A DNA stretch of 64,000 nt from Steroidobacter agaridevorans (GTDB lineage: Bacteria; Pseudomonadota; Gammaproteobacteria; Steroidobacterales; Steroidobacteraceae), in contig NZ_BLJO01000005.1 of NCBI RefSeq assembly GCF_009932555.1, positions 401,556-465,555 of the forward strand, written 5' to 3'. The position numbers and the translations under genes are program-made. Shown in pieces: positions 1 to 9,500 of this stretch. Under the pieces are notes generated by a model. It was given only the letters and a program-made list of their open reading frames with translations, ran no database searches and was not told the origin of the DNA. Position 1 is the first letter of the stretch. Each line of letters starts with the position of its first letter.

Positions 1-1
1 C

Positions 2-907
2 GATGTGACGCTCGGCCTGAAGTCGTTCGACGACTATGTGAAGAACCCGCCGTACTTCGGCGCCATCATCGGCCGCTACGGCAATCGCATCGCCAAGGGC
101 CAGTTCAAGATCGACGATCAGACGTTCAAGCTGCCGAAGAACGACGGCCCGAACACCTTGCACGGCGGTGTGAAAGGGTTCGACAAGGTCGTGTGGCAGG
201 CCGAGCCGTTCGAAAAGGAAGATTCGGTGGGCGTGATCTTCACGTACACCAGCAAGGACGGCGAGGAAGGCTTCCCGGGCAACTTGCAGACGCGCGTGAC
301 CTATACGCTCACCGACAAGAACGAGCTGTCGCTCGACTATCACGCGACCACCGACAAGCCGACCGTCGTGAATCTCACGCAGCACGCTTATTTCAATCTG
401 GCCGGCGACGGCAACGGCGACGTGCTCGGTCACGAGTTCACGATCTATGCGGACGGATATACACCGGTAAATAAACAACTCATCCCGACCGGCAAAATCG
501 AGCCCGTCACCGACACGCCGTTCGACTTCCGTAACAAGGTGAAGCTGGCGGACCGGGTCAATGTCGATAACGAGCAGATCAAGTTCGGCAAGGGCATCGA
601 CCACAACTTCGTGCTGAAGAAAAAGGATCCGAAGGCTTTGACGCTGGCGGCGCGCGTTTCCGAGCCGACCACCAGGCGAGTGATGGAAGTGCATACCACC
701 GAGCCGGGCGTGCAGTTCTACACCGGCAATTTTCTGGACGACACGCTGGCCGCCAAAGCCGGCAAGCCGTACGCCAAGCACAGCGGCTTCTGCCTGGAGA
801 CTCAGCATTTCCCCGATTCGCCGAACCAGCCGGAATTCCCGAGCACGGTGCTGCGTCCGGGTGAGGAGTACAACAGCAAAACGGTCTATACATTCAGCGT
901 GCGTTGA
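2..907 (+). CDS. galM: Aldose 1-epimerase (galactose mutarotase), 5'-truncated
   Basis: Interconverts alpha and beta anomers of aldoses such as galactose and glucose. The frame is open from base 2, so the true start lies before the window; 301 residues are visible. Family landmarks are present: GRYGNRIAKGQF, the LHGG motif with the first catalytic His (about visible residue 53), LTQHAYFNLAG with the second His (about 127), and the C-terminal CLETQHFPDSPN carrying the catalytic base Glu (about 265). All three key residues are intact, so the enzyme is probably active. Whether it is exported cannot be told because the N-terminus is missing. A strong inverted repeat follows about 100 bp downstream. 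Confidence 0.93.
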   Translation, partial: DVTLGLKSFDDYVKNPPYFGAIIGRYGNRIAKGQFKIDDQTFKLPKNDGPNTLHGGVKGFDKVVWQAEPFEKEDSVGVIFTYTSKDGEEGFPGNLQTRVTYTLTDKNELSLDYHATTDKPTVVNLTQHAYFNLAGDGNGDVLGHEFTIYADGYTPVNKQLIPTGKIEPVTDTPFDFRNKVKLADRVNVDNEQIKFGKGIDHNFVLKKKDPKALTLAARVSEPTTRRVMEVHTTEPGVQFYTGNFLDDTLAAKAGKPYAKHSGFCLETQHFPDSPNQPEFPSTVLRPGEEYNSKTVYTFSVR

Positions 908-1007
908 GCGCGCATTCGCGTCGCGCACAGCGGAATCTTCACATCTCTTCACTTTGATCGGGGCGGAATTGTTCGATTGTCGAAAGCGGCCGAGGCCCTT
1001 TCGACAC

Positions 1008-1037
1008 GCCCGGCAAAAGGCGCGACTTTTGCCGGGC
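1008..1037. terminator. Perfect 12-bp inverted repeat downstream of galM
   Basis: GCCCGGCAAAAG, loop gcgcga, CTTTTGCCGGGC. A T-rich run (gatttttctt) appears only about 10 bp later, so it is not a textbook intrinsic terminator, but the position 100 bp after galM and before a promoter-like sequence suggests transcript ending or mRNA 3'-end protection. Confidence 0.5.
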
Positions 1038-1069
1038 TTCGGCCCCGATTTTTCTTGACACGTCATTCA

Positions 1070-1099
1070 TTGACAGGCCCCCGCCGCGCATTGTTTTAT
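1070..1099 (+). promoter_or_regulatory. Candidate sigma70 promoter for the 1234-2732 operon
   Basis: TTGACA (1070-1075), 18-bp spacer, TTTTAT (1094-1099, four of six matches to the -10 consensus). It lies just after the stem-loop and about 135 bp upstream of the ATG at 1234. Motif match only. Confidence 0.35.
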
Positions 1100-1233
1100 C
1101 CCTCGCAATTCTCGGGGGTACGGAAGCGTAGTGTTCACGACTTCCCAAAGCTGGAAATCCTCCACTGCTTGAAATGCTTCATCAATGGAACAGCCGACAT
1201 AAAAGCGGCAGCCGACCGTAGAGGATTCTGAAA

Positions 1234-2106
1234 ATGAAGAGTGTATTGTCGCGCGCCATCGCAACGGCTCTGGCAGTTTGCGTTGCTTCCGCGGCCGTCG
1301 CGGCCCAGCCCGCCAAGGGCCCGCGCACCAAGGACGGCAAGCCTGACCTGAATGGCATCTGGCAGGCCATGAACTCTGCCAACTACGACCTCGAACCGCA
1401 CGCCGCGCGCGCCGCGATGGCGATGGTGCCCGGTCAATTCGTTCCGGTGCCCGCTCCGCAAGTCGTGGCGTTGGGCGCCGTGGGCTCGGTGCCCGCCGGC
1501 CTCGGCGTCGTCGATGGCGACGCGATCCCGTACACGCCGGCGGCGCTGGCCAAGAAGAAAGAAAACCAGAAGAACTGGCTCGAGCTGGACCCGGAAGTGA
1601 AGTGCTACCTGCCGGGCGTGCCGCGCGCCACTTACATGCCGTATCCGTTCCAGATCTTCCAGAGCAACTCGCAGACGTTCATCGCGTATGAGTATGCGGG
1701 GGCAGTCCGGAACATTTACATGAAAGATCCGGGCCCGCCGCCGGCGGATTCCTGGATGGGCCAGTCGGTCGGCAAGTGGGACGGCGACACGCTGGTCGTC
1801 GAAGTCACCGGCTTCAACGATCAGACCTGGTTCGATCGTTCCGGCAATCATCACAGCGACAAGCTGAAGGTCACCGAGCGCTACTCGCAGCGCGGCCCGG
1901 ATCATCTGTGGTATGAAGCGACCATCGAGGACCCCGAGACGTTCACGCGCCCGTGGAAGATCGCGATGCCGCTGTATCGCCGCGTCGAGCCGAACGCCCA
2001 GCTGATGCAGTTCAAGTGCGTTGAGTTCGTCGAAGAGCTGATGTACGGCCATCTGCGCAAGAAGCCCGCCACCGAAGGCGCGCCGCCGCCACCGGCGAAG
2101 AAGTAA
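1234..2106 (+). CDS. Secreted protein of unknown function, first gene of a DUF6152-linked operon
   Basis: 290 residues with a signal peptide (charged start, hydrophobic core, AVAAQ cleavage region near residue 24). The mature part opens with GKPDLNGIWQ and contains CYLPGVPR, PYPFQIFQ, a WMGQSVGKWDGDTLVVEV stretch and GFNDQTWFDRSG. From memory this arrangement belongs to a family of secreted proteins abundant in Acidobacteria and some gammaproteobacteria, often next to a DUF6152 gene as here; no biochemical role is known to me. About 50 residues around 55-105 are rich in Val/Ala/Pro and look like an insertion. The neighbour starts 38 bp downstream on the same strand, suggesting one transcript. 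Function should be left as unknown. Confidence 0.85.
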   Translation: MKSVLSRAIATALAVCVASAAVAAQPAKGPRTKDGKPDLNGIWQAMNSANYDLEPHAARAAMAMVPGQFVPVPAPQVVALGAVGSVPAGLGVVDGDAIPYTPAALAKKKENQKNWLELDPEVKCYLPGVPRATYMPYPFQIFQSNSQTFIAYEYAGAVRNIYMKDPGPPPADSWMGQSVGKWDGDTLVVEVTGFNDQTWFDRSGNHHSDKLKVTERYSQRGPDHLWYEATIEDPETFTRPWKIAMPLYRRVEPNAQLMQFKCVEFVEELMYGHLRKKPATEGAPPPPAKK

Positions 2107-2144
2107 CTCGAACGCAGTCGCTAGTTTTTCGGAGGATAAGGAAT

Positions 2145-2588
2145 ATGCGCACCAAACTTCTCATCGCCGCCGCCGCTGCTGTGATCAGCACCGCGCTCGG
2201 CAGCGCCGTCGCCTACGCACACCACGCATTCGCCGCCGAATTCGACGCGAACCGCCCGGTCAACCTTCGCGGCCCGGTCACGCGCATCGAGTGGATCAAT
2301 CCACACGCGTGGATCCACATCGAAAACAAGAAGCCGGACGGCACGGTTGAAGCCTGGATGGTCGAGGGCGGCACACCGAATACGCTGCTCCGTCGCGGTA
2401 TCACCAAGGACTCGCTGAAGATCGGCACGGAAATCGTCGTGCGCGGTTATCAGTCGAAGGACGCGCTGTGCAAACCGAAGTGCCGCGCCAACGGCCGCGA
2501 CGTGACGTTCCCGGATGGCCGCAAGCTGTTCATGGGATCGTCGGGCACCGGCGCGCCGAAGGACGGCTCGGACGATAGCGAAAAGTAA
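2145..2588 (+). CDS. DUF6152-type secreted protein
   Basis: 147 residues with a signal peptide ending at about AYAHHAF. The mature chain starts HHAFAAEFD and continues with a G-PVTRIEWINPHAWIHI segment, the signature I associate with DUF6152 (small beta-barrel, OB-like, exported). A tail rich in Gly, Asp and Ser follows. The start is supported by a strong GGAGG at 2131-2135. The gene lies between the 290-aa secreted protein and a 46-aa membrane microprotein, so all three probably act together in the envelope. Function unknown. Confidence 0.88.
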   Translation: MRTKLLIAAAAAVISTALGSAVAYAHHAFAAEFDANRPVNLRGPVTRIEWINPHAWIHIENKKPDGTVEAWMVEGGTPNTLLRRGITKDSLKIGTEIVVRGYQSKDALCKPKCRANGRDVTFPDGRKLFMGSSGTGAPKDGSDDSEK

Positions 2589-2591
2589 TTC

Positions 2592-2732
2592 ATGAGCACG
2601 GTTGCCGACTCGAGCACTCGTGAAAAGATCGCGCTGGGGGTTTCTGGCGCGATCCTTCTTGCCACCGCCGTTTATTGGATAGTTCAGGTCACCGACGTCC
2701 TGGAGACGTTACGGCTGGCCTACGGCGGATAA
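2592..2732 (+). CDS. 46-residue single-pass membrane microprotein
   Basis: Starts 3 bp after the DUF6152 stop codon, so it is probably translationally coupled. The protein begins MSTVADSSTREK, has one hydrophobic helix (about residues 13-32, IALGVSGAILLATAVYWIVQ) and ends VLETLRLAYGG. The tight spacing and the clean N-in topology with charged flank argue that it is real. No family recognised. It may anchor or assist the two secreted products encoded upstream. It ends 6 bp before the stop of the convergent EcsC gene. Confidence 0.6.
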   Translation: MSTVADSSTREKIALGVSGAILLATAVYWIVQVTDVLETLRLAYGG

Positions 2733-2738
2733 CGGCGA

Positions 2739-3485
2739 CTACGGCTGGCCGGCGTCGATCAGCGCCGGCCGCTCGAACCATCTCATCCGGTACGCGTTCA
2801 TCGCGGTGATGCCCAGTTTCTTCAGCAGGCTGTTGTTCACGATCACTCCCACCGGCGCACCGATGACGGGCAACAGCTGCGCGAGCTTCGCGAGATCGAT
2901 GTAGTCGCGATACTCCTGCTGAAACCTGCGCCAGTCGAAATCGTCGATCGAGCCCGGCAGCGTGGCGCTCTGCTCGTGCCAGCGCTGCATCTTCCGATAC
3001 ACGTCAGCGCGATGCGCATCGCTGGAGAATGCGAGCTGAAAGATGTGGAGCAGATACAACCGCTCGCGATAGTCCTCGCCGGAGAAGCCATACAGCGCGG
3101 CGATCTCGAACAGCATCTTCAGCTTGATGCTGAGAAGCAGCGGAAAGTCGGCAAGGCCCAGCAGAAAGCCACCGGCGCCTGTGATGCCGCCTTCAACCGC
3201 CGCCGTTTTCCTGTATCGATCTACTGTCGCACGCACGCGAGTCTCGCGATCCTCCAGACTGCCTTCGCGCAGTGGCGCCGACGCGGTGAAATTCGAGCCT
3301 TCCAGCACGGCGCGAGTCATTTGTTTGATGACGGCGGTGACGCTGGCGTGCACCTTCTCGGGAATGTAGCTGTTGATCTTGCGCTGAACGCCGCTGGTCG
3401 CGCGATTCCATAGGCCGGGCGCTCGCTGCATCTCATGTTGCCAGCGGCGCAGCTCGTCCAGAGCCTGGGTGTCGTAGGCGCTCAT
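2739..3485 (-). CDS. EcsC family protein
   Basis: 248 residues from the ATG at 3485; an upstream in-frame start at 3545 would add 20 residues without helix-like character and is less likely. The Gly-rich segment GGITGAGGFLLGLADFPLLL (about 104-124) followed by a YGFSGEDYRERLYLLHIF stretch is typical of EcsC-like proteins, named after the Bacillus EcsC gene, whose role is not settled. A second hydrophobic patch (LAQLLPVIGAPVGVIVNN) lies near the C-terminus. Probably membrane-associated. It is convergent with the microprotein gene and divergent from the SnoaL-like gene. Confidence 0.82.
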   Translation of the reverse strand: MSAYDTQALDELRRWQHEMQRAPGLWNRATSGVQRKINSYIPEKVHASVTAVIKQMTRAVLEGSNFTASAPLREGSLEDRETRVRATVDRYRKTAAVEGGITGAGGFLLGLADFPLLLSIKLKMLFEIAALYGFSGEDYRERLYLLHIFQLAFSSDAHRADVYRKMQRWHEQSATLPGSIDDFDWRRFQQEYRDYIDLAKLAQLLPVIGAPVGVIVNNSLLKKLGITAMNAYRMRWFERPALIDAGQP

Positions 3486-3611
3486 GGTGAAGACGATGCC
3501 GTGTTTGTTTCCACTGTGCAAGACATATGGCGGCGGCGCCTGCAAATCGCAAGCTGTGCGCTACCATGCACGCTGACCTATCGAACTCACTACAACCAAC
3601 AAGGACACCGC

Positions 3612-4103
3612 ATGAACACCTTCGCTCGTTTCTTCGCTCGCGCGACGGCCGTCGTTGCGCTTGCTGTTGCGGGATCGGCGGCGCAAGCCGCAGATCTCAC
3701 GACACAGGACTACATCGACATCGAGCAGCTGTACGCGACCTACAACCACGCGATCGATTCCGGCGACGCCGACGCGTGGGCCGCGACATTCACGCCGGAC
3801 GGCTCGTTCAATACGCGCTTCACGGGCAAGGAAGGGCTCATCGGTTTCATCAAGATGTGGCGAGAGAAAATGAATGGCGCGAATCGCCGGCACTGGAATA
3901 CGAACCTGCGCATCACGCCGTCGGCGGAGGGCGCGAATGGCACGGTGATGCTGATGCTGCTCGACGTGGGCACGAAGCCGCCGTCGATCGTGAGCACCGG
4001 CCTGTACACCGACGTTCTGGTAAAAACCCCGAACGGCTGGCGCTTCAAGACGCGAGTGGTGAAGACCGATGCGCCGCCCGCCGCGGCTCCGGCAAGACCC
4101 TGA
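3612..4103 (+). CDS. Exported SnoaL-like (NTF2-fold) protein
   Basis: 163 residues. The ATG at 3612 follows an AAGGA sequence and gives a clean signal peptide (AVAGSAAQAAD, cleavage near 26). The mature part matches the SnoaL_4-type alpha+beta barrel: QDYIDIEQLYATYNHAIDSG at the first helix, WAATFTPDGSF, and a C-terminal strand NGWRFKTRVV. Members include isomerases, dehydratases and proteins of unknown activity, so the reaction cannot be assigned. A hairpin follows at 4124-4164. Confidence 0.82.
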   Translation: MNTFARFFARATAVVALAVAGSAAQAADLTTQDYIDIEQLYATYNHAIDSGDADAWAATFTPDGSFNTRFTGKEGLIGFIKMWREKMNGANRRHWNTNLRITPSAEGANGTVMLMLLDVGTKPPSIVSTGLYTDVLVKTPNGWRFKTRVVKTDAPPAAAPARP

Positions 4104-4123
4104 TCCGCCGGTGCATCTTCACC

Positions 4124-4164
4124 CGGCGCGGACAGACATTGATATTTCTTGTCCGCCCGCGCCG
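4124..4164. terminator. Hairpin after the SnoaL-like gene
   Basis: CGGCGCGGACA pairs with TGTCC-(gccc)-GCGCCG across a 15-nt AT-richer loop. Bulged but GC-rich; no T tract. It separates the SnoaL-like gene from the membrane-protein pair. Confidence 0.35.
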
Positions 4165-4208
4165 GACACCCCGTCTAGAATGAAATCGTCATCGGGGGGA
4201 CCAACCGC

Positions 4209-4769
4209 GTGAATTCGGCGTTATTGCAATTCGCTACGTGGCTGAGCGAGCGCTCTTTCAGCGTCGGCCTGCACGAATCCTTTTACATGTACAACTGGAT
4301 CGAGACGACGCATGTCATGACGCTGATGCTCAGCTTCGGCATGCTCGCTATCGTCGACCTGCGCATGCTCGGCCTGGCCTTCGCGAACGTGCCGGCGTCG
4401 AAAATCGCCGAGCGCCTCGACAAGCCGATGCTGATCGGCTTCACCCTCATGTTCATTACCGGCATCCTGCTGTTCACGGCGATTCCCGTGCGCACGACGC
4501 AGAGCCTCTGGTTTCGCATCAAGATCGTCCTGCTGATCGCAGCGGCGATCAACGCGTGGCTGTTCCGAGGTTATTTGCTGGCGGCGAAAGGCTCGTGGGA
4601 TGCAGATGCGGTCGCGCCGCGTCGAGCCCGAATCGCAGCGGGGCTGTCGTTGGCGTTGTGGTGCGGAGTCATCATGACGGGCCGCTTCATCGCCTATGAC
4701 TGGTTCGACTGCGGTGGTGACAATCCCGCCTTCATCGACTGGGCGGCCGGCTGCGTGGCGGCCGAGTAA
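4209..4769 (+). CDS. Small multi-pass membrane protein, DUF6644-like (first of pair)
   Basis: 186 residues from a GTG start preceded by GGGGGA. Four or five predicted membrane helices (e.g. MTLMLSFGMLAIVDLRMLGL, LIGFTLMFITGILLFTAIPV, IKIVLLIAAAINAWLF, AALGLSLALWCGVIMTGRFI-like). The pattern ETTHVMTLMLSFG and LRMLGLAF is shared in outline with the next gene ([21 protein letters not shown]), so the two look like diverged paralogues. By recall they resemble DUF6644 proteins, of unknown function. The second gene starts 18 bp downstream. Confidence 0.75.
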   Translation: MNSALLQFATWLSERSFSVGLHESFYMYNWIETTHVMTLMLSFGMLAIVDLRMLGLAFANVPASKIAERLDKPMLIGFTLMFITGILLFTAIPVRTTQSLWFRIKIVLLIAAAINAWLFRGYLLAAKGSWDADAVAPRRARIAAGLSLALWCGVIMTGRFIAYDWFDCGGDNPAFIDWAAGCVAAE

Positions 4770-4787
4770 CCGATCAGGGGAACGCCC

Positions 4788-5264
4788 ATGTTGCTCTCAT
4801 TCTTCGAATGGCTGGAAGCGTCGAGCCTCGGCGTCTTCATGAAAGACCTGCCGGCGACGTTCGCCGTTGTCGAGGCAGTTCACCTGATGGGCCTGGCGCT
4901 GCTCGGCGGTACGGTGCTGGCGCAGGATCTGCGACTGTTGAATGTGATCATGCGAGATGTGCCGTCGAACGTGGTGACGGAGCAGGGGCATCGATGGTTC
5001 AAAGTCGGGCTGTGGATCCTGTTACTGACCGGCGTCCCGATGCTCGCGGGGGTGGCGACGAAGTGTTATCACAACCCGTTCTATTGGACCAAGATGATTG
5101 CGCTGGCCGTAGGAATTCTGTTCGTGTTCACCCTCAAGCAGCCCTTGCTTCGGGCCGACCACGCAACGCTCAAGCCGGCCACCTTGAAACTGATGGCGCT
5201 GGCGTCGATGTCAGTGTGGTTCCTGGTGGCGGCGTCGGGACGATGGATTGGATTCTCGGGCTAA
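4788..5264 (+). CDS. Small multi-pass membrane protein, DUF6644-like (second of pair)
   Basis: 158 residues, four predicted helices ([76 protein letters not shown]). Conserved-looking His in EAVHLMG and the terminal GRWIGFSG parallel the upstream paralogue. The start follows CAGGGGAACGCCC. Operon partner of the preceding gene; likely a heteromeric membrane complex, which is inference. Its stop overlaps the purT stop by 4 bp on the opposite strand. Confidence 0.75.
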   Translation: MLLSFFEWLEASSLGVFMKDLPATFAVVEAVHLMGLALLGGTVLAQDLRLLNVIMRDVPSNVVTEQGHRWFKVGLWILLLTGVPMLAGVATKCYHNPFYWTKMIALAVGILFVFTLKQPLLRADHATLKPATLKLMALASMSVWFLVAASGRWIGFSG

Positions 5265-6451
5265 CCTAGCCGCACGCCTTCCAACAACGCCTCGGTCATC
5301 GCCCTCGCCTTCGCGCGCGCTTCGTCGATGCTCGAGCCGAGCGCCAGCGATACGCCCATGCGGCGCTGGCCATGCACTTCCGGTTTACCGAACAAACGCA
5401 CCGCCGTATCCGGTTGAGTCAGGGCGCGGTCGACATTCTCGAAGCGAACGTTGTTCGACTCGCCCTCCACGAGCAATGCACAGGAAGCAGCGGGCCCATT
5501 CTGGCGAATGACAGGAATCGGCAGGCCTAAGATCGCCCGCGCATGCAGCGCGAACTCGGACAGGTCCTGCGAGATCAACGTCACGAGTCCCGTGTCATGC
5601 GGACGCGGCGAGACTTCGCTGAAATAAATGTCATCGCCCGCGACGAACAGCTCGATGCCGAAGACGCCATTGCCGCCGAGATTCTCCGTCACGGCATGCG
5701 CAATGCGCTGCGACTCCTTCAACGCCGCATCGCTCATGGGCTGCGGTTGCCACGACTCGCGATAGTCGCCCGCGATCTGCAAATGACCGATGGGCGCGCA
5801 GAAGCTGGTCTGCCCGTTGTGACGTACCGTCAGCAGCGTGATCTCGAAGTCGAATTTGACGAAGCCTTCGACGATGATGCGTCCCGCGCCGGTACGCCCG
5901 CCCTGCTGAGAATATTTCCAAGCGTGCGGAATATCCGCCTCGGTTCGCACCGTGCTCTGGCCCTTGCCGGACGAGCTCATCACCGGCTTCACCACGCACG
6001 GCATGCCTATATCTCGCACCGCCTGTCGATATTCCTCTTCGGTATCGGCAAAGCGATACGGCGACGTACGGATCTTCAGCTGTTCGGCCGCCAGCCTGCG
6101 GATGCCTTCGCGATCCATCGTGAGGCGTGCGGCGCGCGCGGTCGGGATCACCGTGAATCCTTCCTTCTCCAACTCGATCAGCGCCGGTGTCGCGATCGCC
6201 TCGATCTCCGGCACGATGAGGTGCGGCCGCTCTCGCTCGACGACTGCGCGAAGCGCGGCCGGATCGAGCATGTTGATCACATGCGAGCGATGCGCCACCT
6301 GCATGGCCGGCGCATTGGGATAACGATCGACCGCGATGACTTCGCAGCCGAAGCGCTGCAGCTCGATCACGACTTCCTTACCCAGCTCGCCCGAGCCGAG
6401 CATCATCACGCGGGTGGCCGAAGATGAGAGCGGAGTTCCTAAGGTAGTCAC
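5261..6451 (-). CDS. purT: Phosphoribosylglycinamide formyltransferase 2 (formate-dependent GAR transformylase)
   Basis: Uses formate and ATP to formylate GAR in purine biosynthesis, bypassing folate-dependent PurN. 396 residues from the GTG at 6451, which reproduces the N-terminus of Escherichia coli PurT (VTTLGTPL versus MTLLGTAL); a longer frame to 6511 adds a 20-residue stretch unlike the family. ATP-grasp features: [48 protein letters not shown] glycine loop, [19 protein letters not shown] and the metal/ATP site [20 protein letters not shown]. Full length and intact. Cytoplasmic; no purine neighbour nearby. Confidence 0.96.
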   Translation of the reverse strand: MTTLGTPLSSSATRVMMLGSGELGKEVVIELQRFGCEVIAVDRYPNAPAMQVAHRSHVINMLDPAALRAVVERERPHLIVPEIEAIATPALIELEKEGFTVIPTARAARLTMDREGIRRLAAEQLKIRTSPYRFADTEEEYRQAVRDIGMPCVVKPVMSSSGKGQSTVRTEADIPHAWKYSQQGGRTGAGRIIVEGFVKFDFEITLLTVRHNGQTSFCAPIGHLQIAGDYRESWQPQPMSDAALKESQRIAHAVTENLGGNGVFGIELFVAGDDIYFSEVSPRPHDTGLVTLISQDLSEFALHARAILGLPIPVIRQNGPAASCALLVEGESNNVRFENVDRALTQPDTAVRLFGKPEVHGQRRMGVSLALGSSIDEARAKARAMTEALLEGVRLG

Positions 6452-6576
6452 GGGGGTAGCTCGACGGGAGGGCCGGTGGCGAAGTATCCGGCGGATAGGG
6501 ATTGCATACAACCGGCAGGATGCCCGAGTCGCTGTTTCGTATTACTCTTGCCGTTTTCGTCAGCGAAAGGATGATC

Positions 6577-9500
6577 ATGCCTCGTTCACGCTTGCTGCTG
6601 GGCTCGCTGCTCGCCGCGCTCGCTGCCGCCGCGCATGGCGCAGAACAGAAAACCTGGGATGTGAATGCCCCGCCCGGCGAGCGCCGCGAGATCCCGATCG
6701 ATGTGCGTTCGGGCACGTGGCTGAGCGTCGACGTGAGCCCCGATGGCAGTCGCGTGTTGTTCGATCTGTTGGGCGACATCTACGAGCTGCCCATCGCCGG
6801 CGGCGAGGCCAGATCGCTCACGTCCGGCCTGGCTTGGGACATGCAGCCGCGCTACTCACCCGACGGCAACAACATCCTGTTCACCTCCGACCGCGCCGGC
6901 GGCGACAACCTGTGGCTGATGGATCGCAACGGCAATGCGCCGCGCCAGCTCACCAAAGAAGATTTCCGCCTGTTGAACGACGCCGCCTGGCATCCCAACG
7001 GCCGCTACGTGGCCGGGCGCAAACATTTCACGACGCGCCGCTCGCTGGGCACCGGCGAGATCTGGTTCTACAACCTCGACGGCGGCGATGGCGTGCAGGT
7101 GGTGAAGCGCCAGAGCGAGGAATTTCAGAAGGAGCTCGGTGAGCCGACGTTCTCGGCCGACGGCCAGTATCTCTACTACACACAGAACGTCACGCCCGGC
7201 AATCGGTTCGCTTACGCGCAGGATGTGAACAGCGAGGTGTTCGCGATCAAGCGGCTCGATCTCGAAAGCGGCGAAACCTCCGATGCAGTCAGCGGCCCGG
7301 GCGGCTCGGTGCGCCCGACGCCCTCACCTGACGGTCGTTATCTTGCTTTCATTCGCCGCCTGCGCACCCCGGAAGCGCTGCAGACGGCGCTGTACACGCA
7401 GGATCTGCGCTCCGGCGAAATCAAATTGATCTACGCGGATCTCGATCGTGACATGCAAGAGACCTGGGCCGTGAACGGCCTGTATCCGCGCATGGATTGG
7501 ATGCCCGACAGCAAATCTCTCGTATTCTGGTCCGGCGGCGGCATCAAGCGCGTGGACATCGCGTCCCTCGCCGTGAGTGACATTCCATTTCATGTCACAG
7601 GCACCCGCGCCTCGATCGCGCCGCCTCGTTTCCAGGTCGATGTTGCGCCGGATCAGGTGCAGGCACGCATGGTGCGCTTCGCGACTGTGTCGCCGAACGG
7701 TCAGCGCGTCGTGTATGAATCGTTCGGTCGTCTGTGGATTCGCGATGTCAACGGCGGCGCGGCGCGTCAGCTCACCAGCGATGCCGACAACGCGTTCGAG
7801 CTGTTTCCTTCCTGGTCGCGCGACGGCAAGAACCTGGTGTTCGTGCGCTGGACCGACGCGACGCTCGGTGAAATTCGAGTCGTCGGCGCCGGCGGCGGCA
7901 AGTCGCGCGCCGTGACGAAGCAGCCCGGTCACTACTATCAACCGCGCTTCACTCCGAAGGGCGATGCTATCGTCGTGCAGCGCGCGGCTGGCGGATATCT
8001 CACCTCGCCAAACTGGTCCGCTGAGCCTGGCCTGTATCGCGTGCCGACCGGCGGCGGCGAATTGCAGAAACTCACCGATAAAGGCCGCAATGCGCACTTC
8101 ATCGATTCGTCCGATCGCATCTACTACACGGAAGATGCAGATGCGGCGAAGGAAAACGAGCCGGCGCATGAGCTGGTCAGTGTCGATGCCCAAGGCACGG
8201 ATCGTCGCGTGCATGCGCGCTCGAACTACGCCAGCAAGATCGAAGTCTCACCGAGCGGCGAGTACATCGCGTTCCGCGAGAACTTCCACGTCTACGTGGT
8301 ACCGATGCCGCCGGGCGGAACGTTGGATCTATCGCCCAAGACGAAGGCGGTGCGCGTCGTGCGCGCGTCGGAAATCGGTGGCGATTATTTGAACTGGACG
8401 GACGGCGACACGTTGACCTGGTCGCTCGGCCCAACGCTATATCGAGGCGAAATGTCCGCGCTGTTCCCGAAGCCGGCCAGCAGCGGCGCCGAGCCGGCGC
8501 CAATGTATGGCCAACGCATCGCCGACCTCAGCAGCTCACGCGCCGCCGACAAACCCACTGGCGTCGTGGCGCTCACGGGCGCTCGCATCATCACCATGAA
8601 TGGCGAGCAAGTCATCGATAACGGCGTGATCGTCATTCGCAACAACCGCATTGCCGCCGTCGGCGCCGCGAACTCAGTGCAAATCCCCGCCGACGCGCAA
8701 CGATTGGATCTCGCAGGCAAGACCGTGATGCCCGGCCTGATCGACATCCACGCGCACGGCCCGCAAGGCGTCGAGGACCTCATCCCTCAACAGAACTGGT
8801 CGGCCCTTGCGCACCTGGGGCTGGGCGTCACGACCATTCACGATCCTTCGAATAGCGCCACCGAAATCTTCGCCGCTGCCGAGTATCAGCGCGCCGGTCT
8901 CGTGCCCGCACCGCGCATCTTCTCGACCGGCGATGTCGTGTACGGCGCCCGCTCCGAAGGTCTGGCCGACATCGGCAACATCGACGACGCGCGTCATCAC
9001 ATCCAACGCCTGAAATCGCAAGGCGCGATCTCCGTGAAGAACTACAACCAGCCACGTCGCGAACAACGACAGATGGTTGTAACGGCCGCGCGCGAGAACG
9101 GACTGATGGTGGTCGCCGAAGGCGGCTCGCTGTATCCGATGGACATGACCATCATCGCCGACGGCAACACCGGCCTCGAGCACAACAATCCGCCGCAACG
9201 TTTCTACGACGACGTGCTGCAGTTCTGGCCGAAAACCGGCGTGGGCTACACCCCGACGCTGGTCGTGACGTTCGGCGGCCTGGGCGCAGAGTTCCTGTAC
9301 TACCAGGAGTCCGATGTTTGGGCGCATCCGTTGCTGTCGAAGTACGTGCCGCCACACATCGTCCAGCCCCGCTCCGTGCGCCGTCAGATGGCGCCGAAGA
9401 CGGACTATCAACCGGCGCTCGACTCGGCCGGGAACGCGAAGAAGCTGATGGAGCTTGGCGTGTCCGTACACATCGGCGCGCACGGCCAGCGCGAAGGACT

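Larger units (their letters stand above)
908..1233. other. 326-bp intergenic region with stem-loop and candidate promoter
   Basis: No convincing gene. It holds a perfect 12-bp-arm stem-loop and a sigma70-like promoter (both listed separately), then an untranslated leader of roughly 125 bp before the secreted-protein operon at 1234. Confidence 0.6.
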
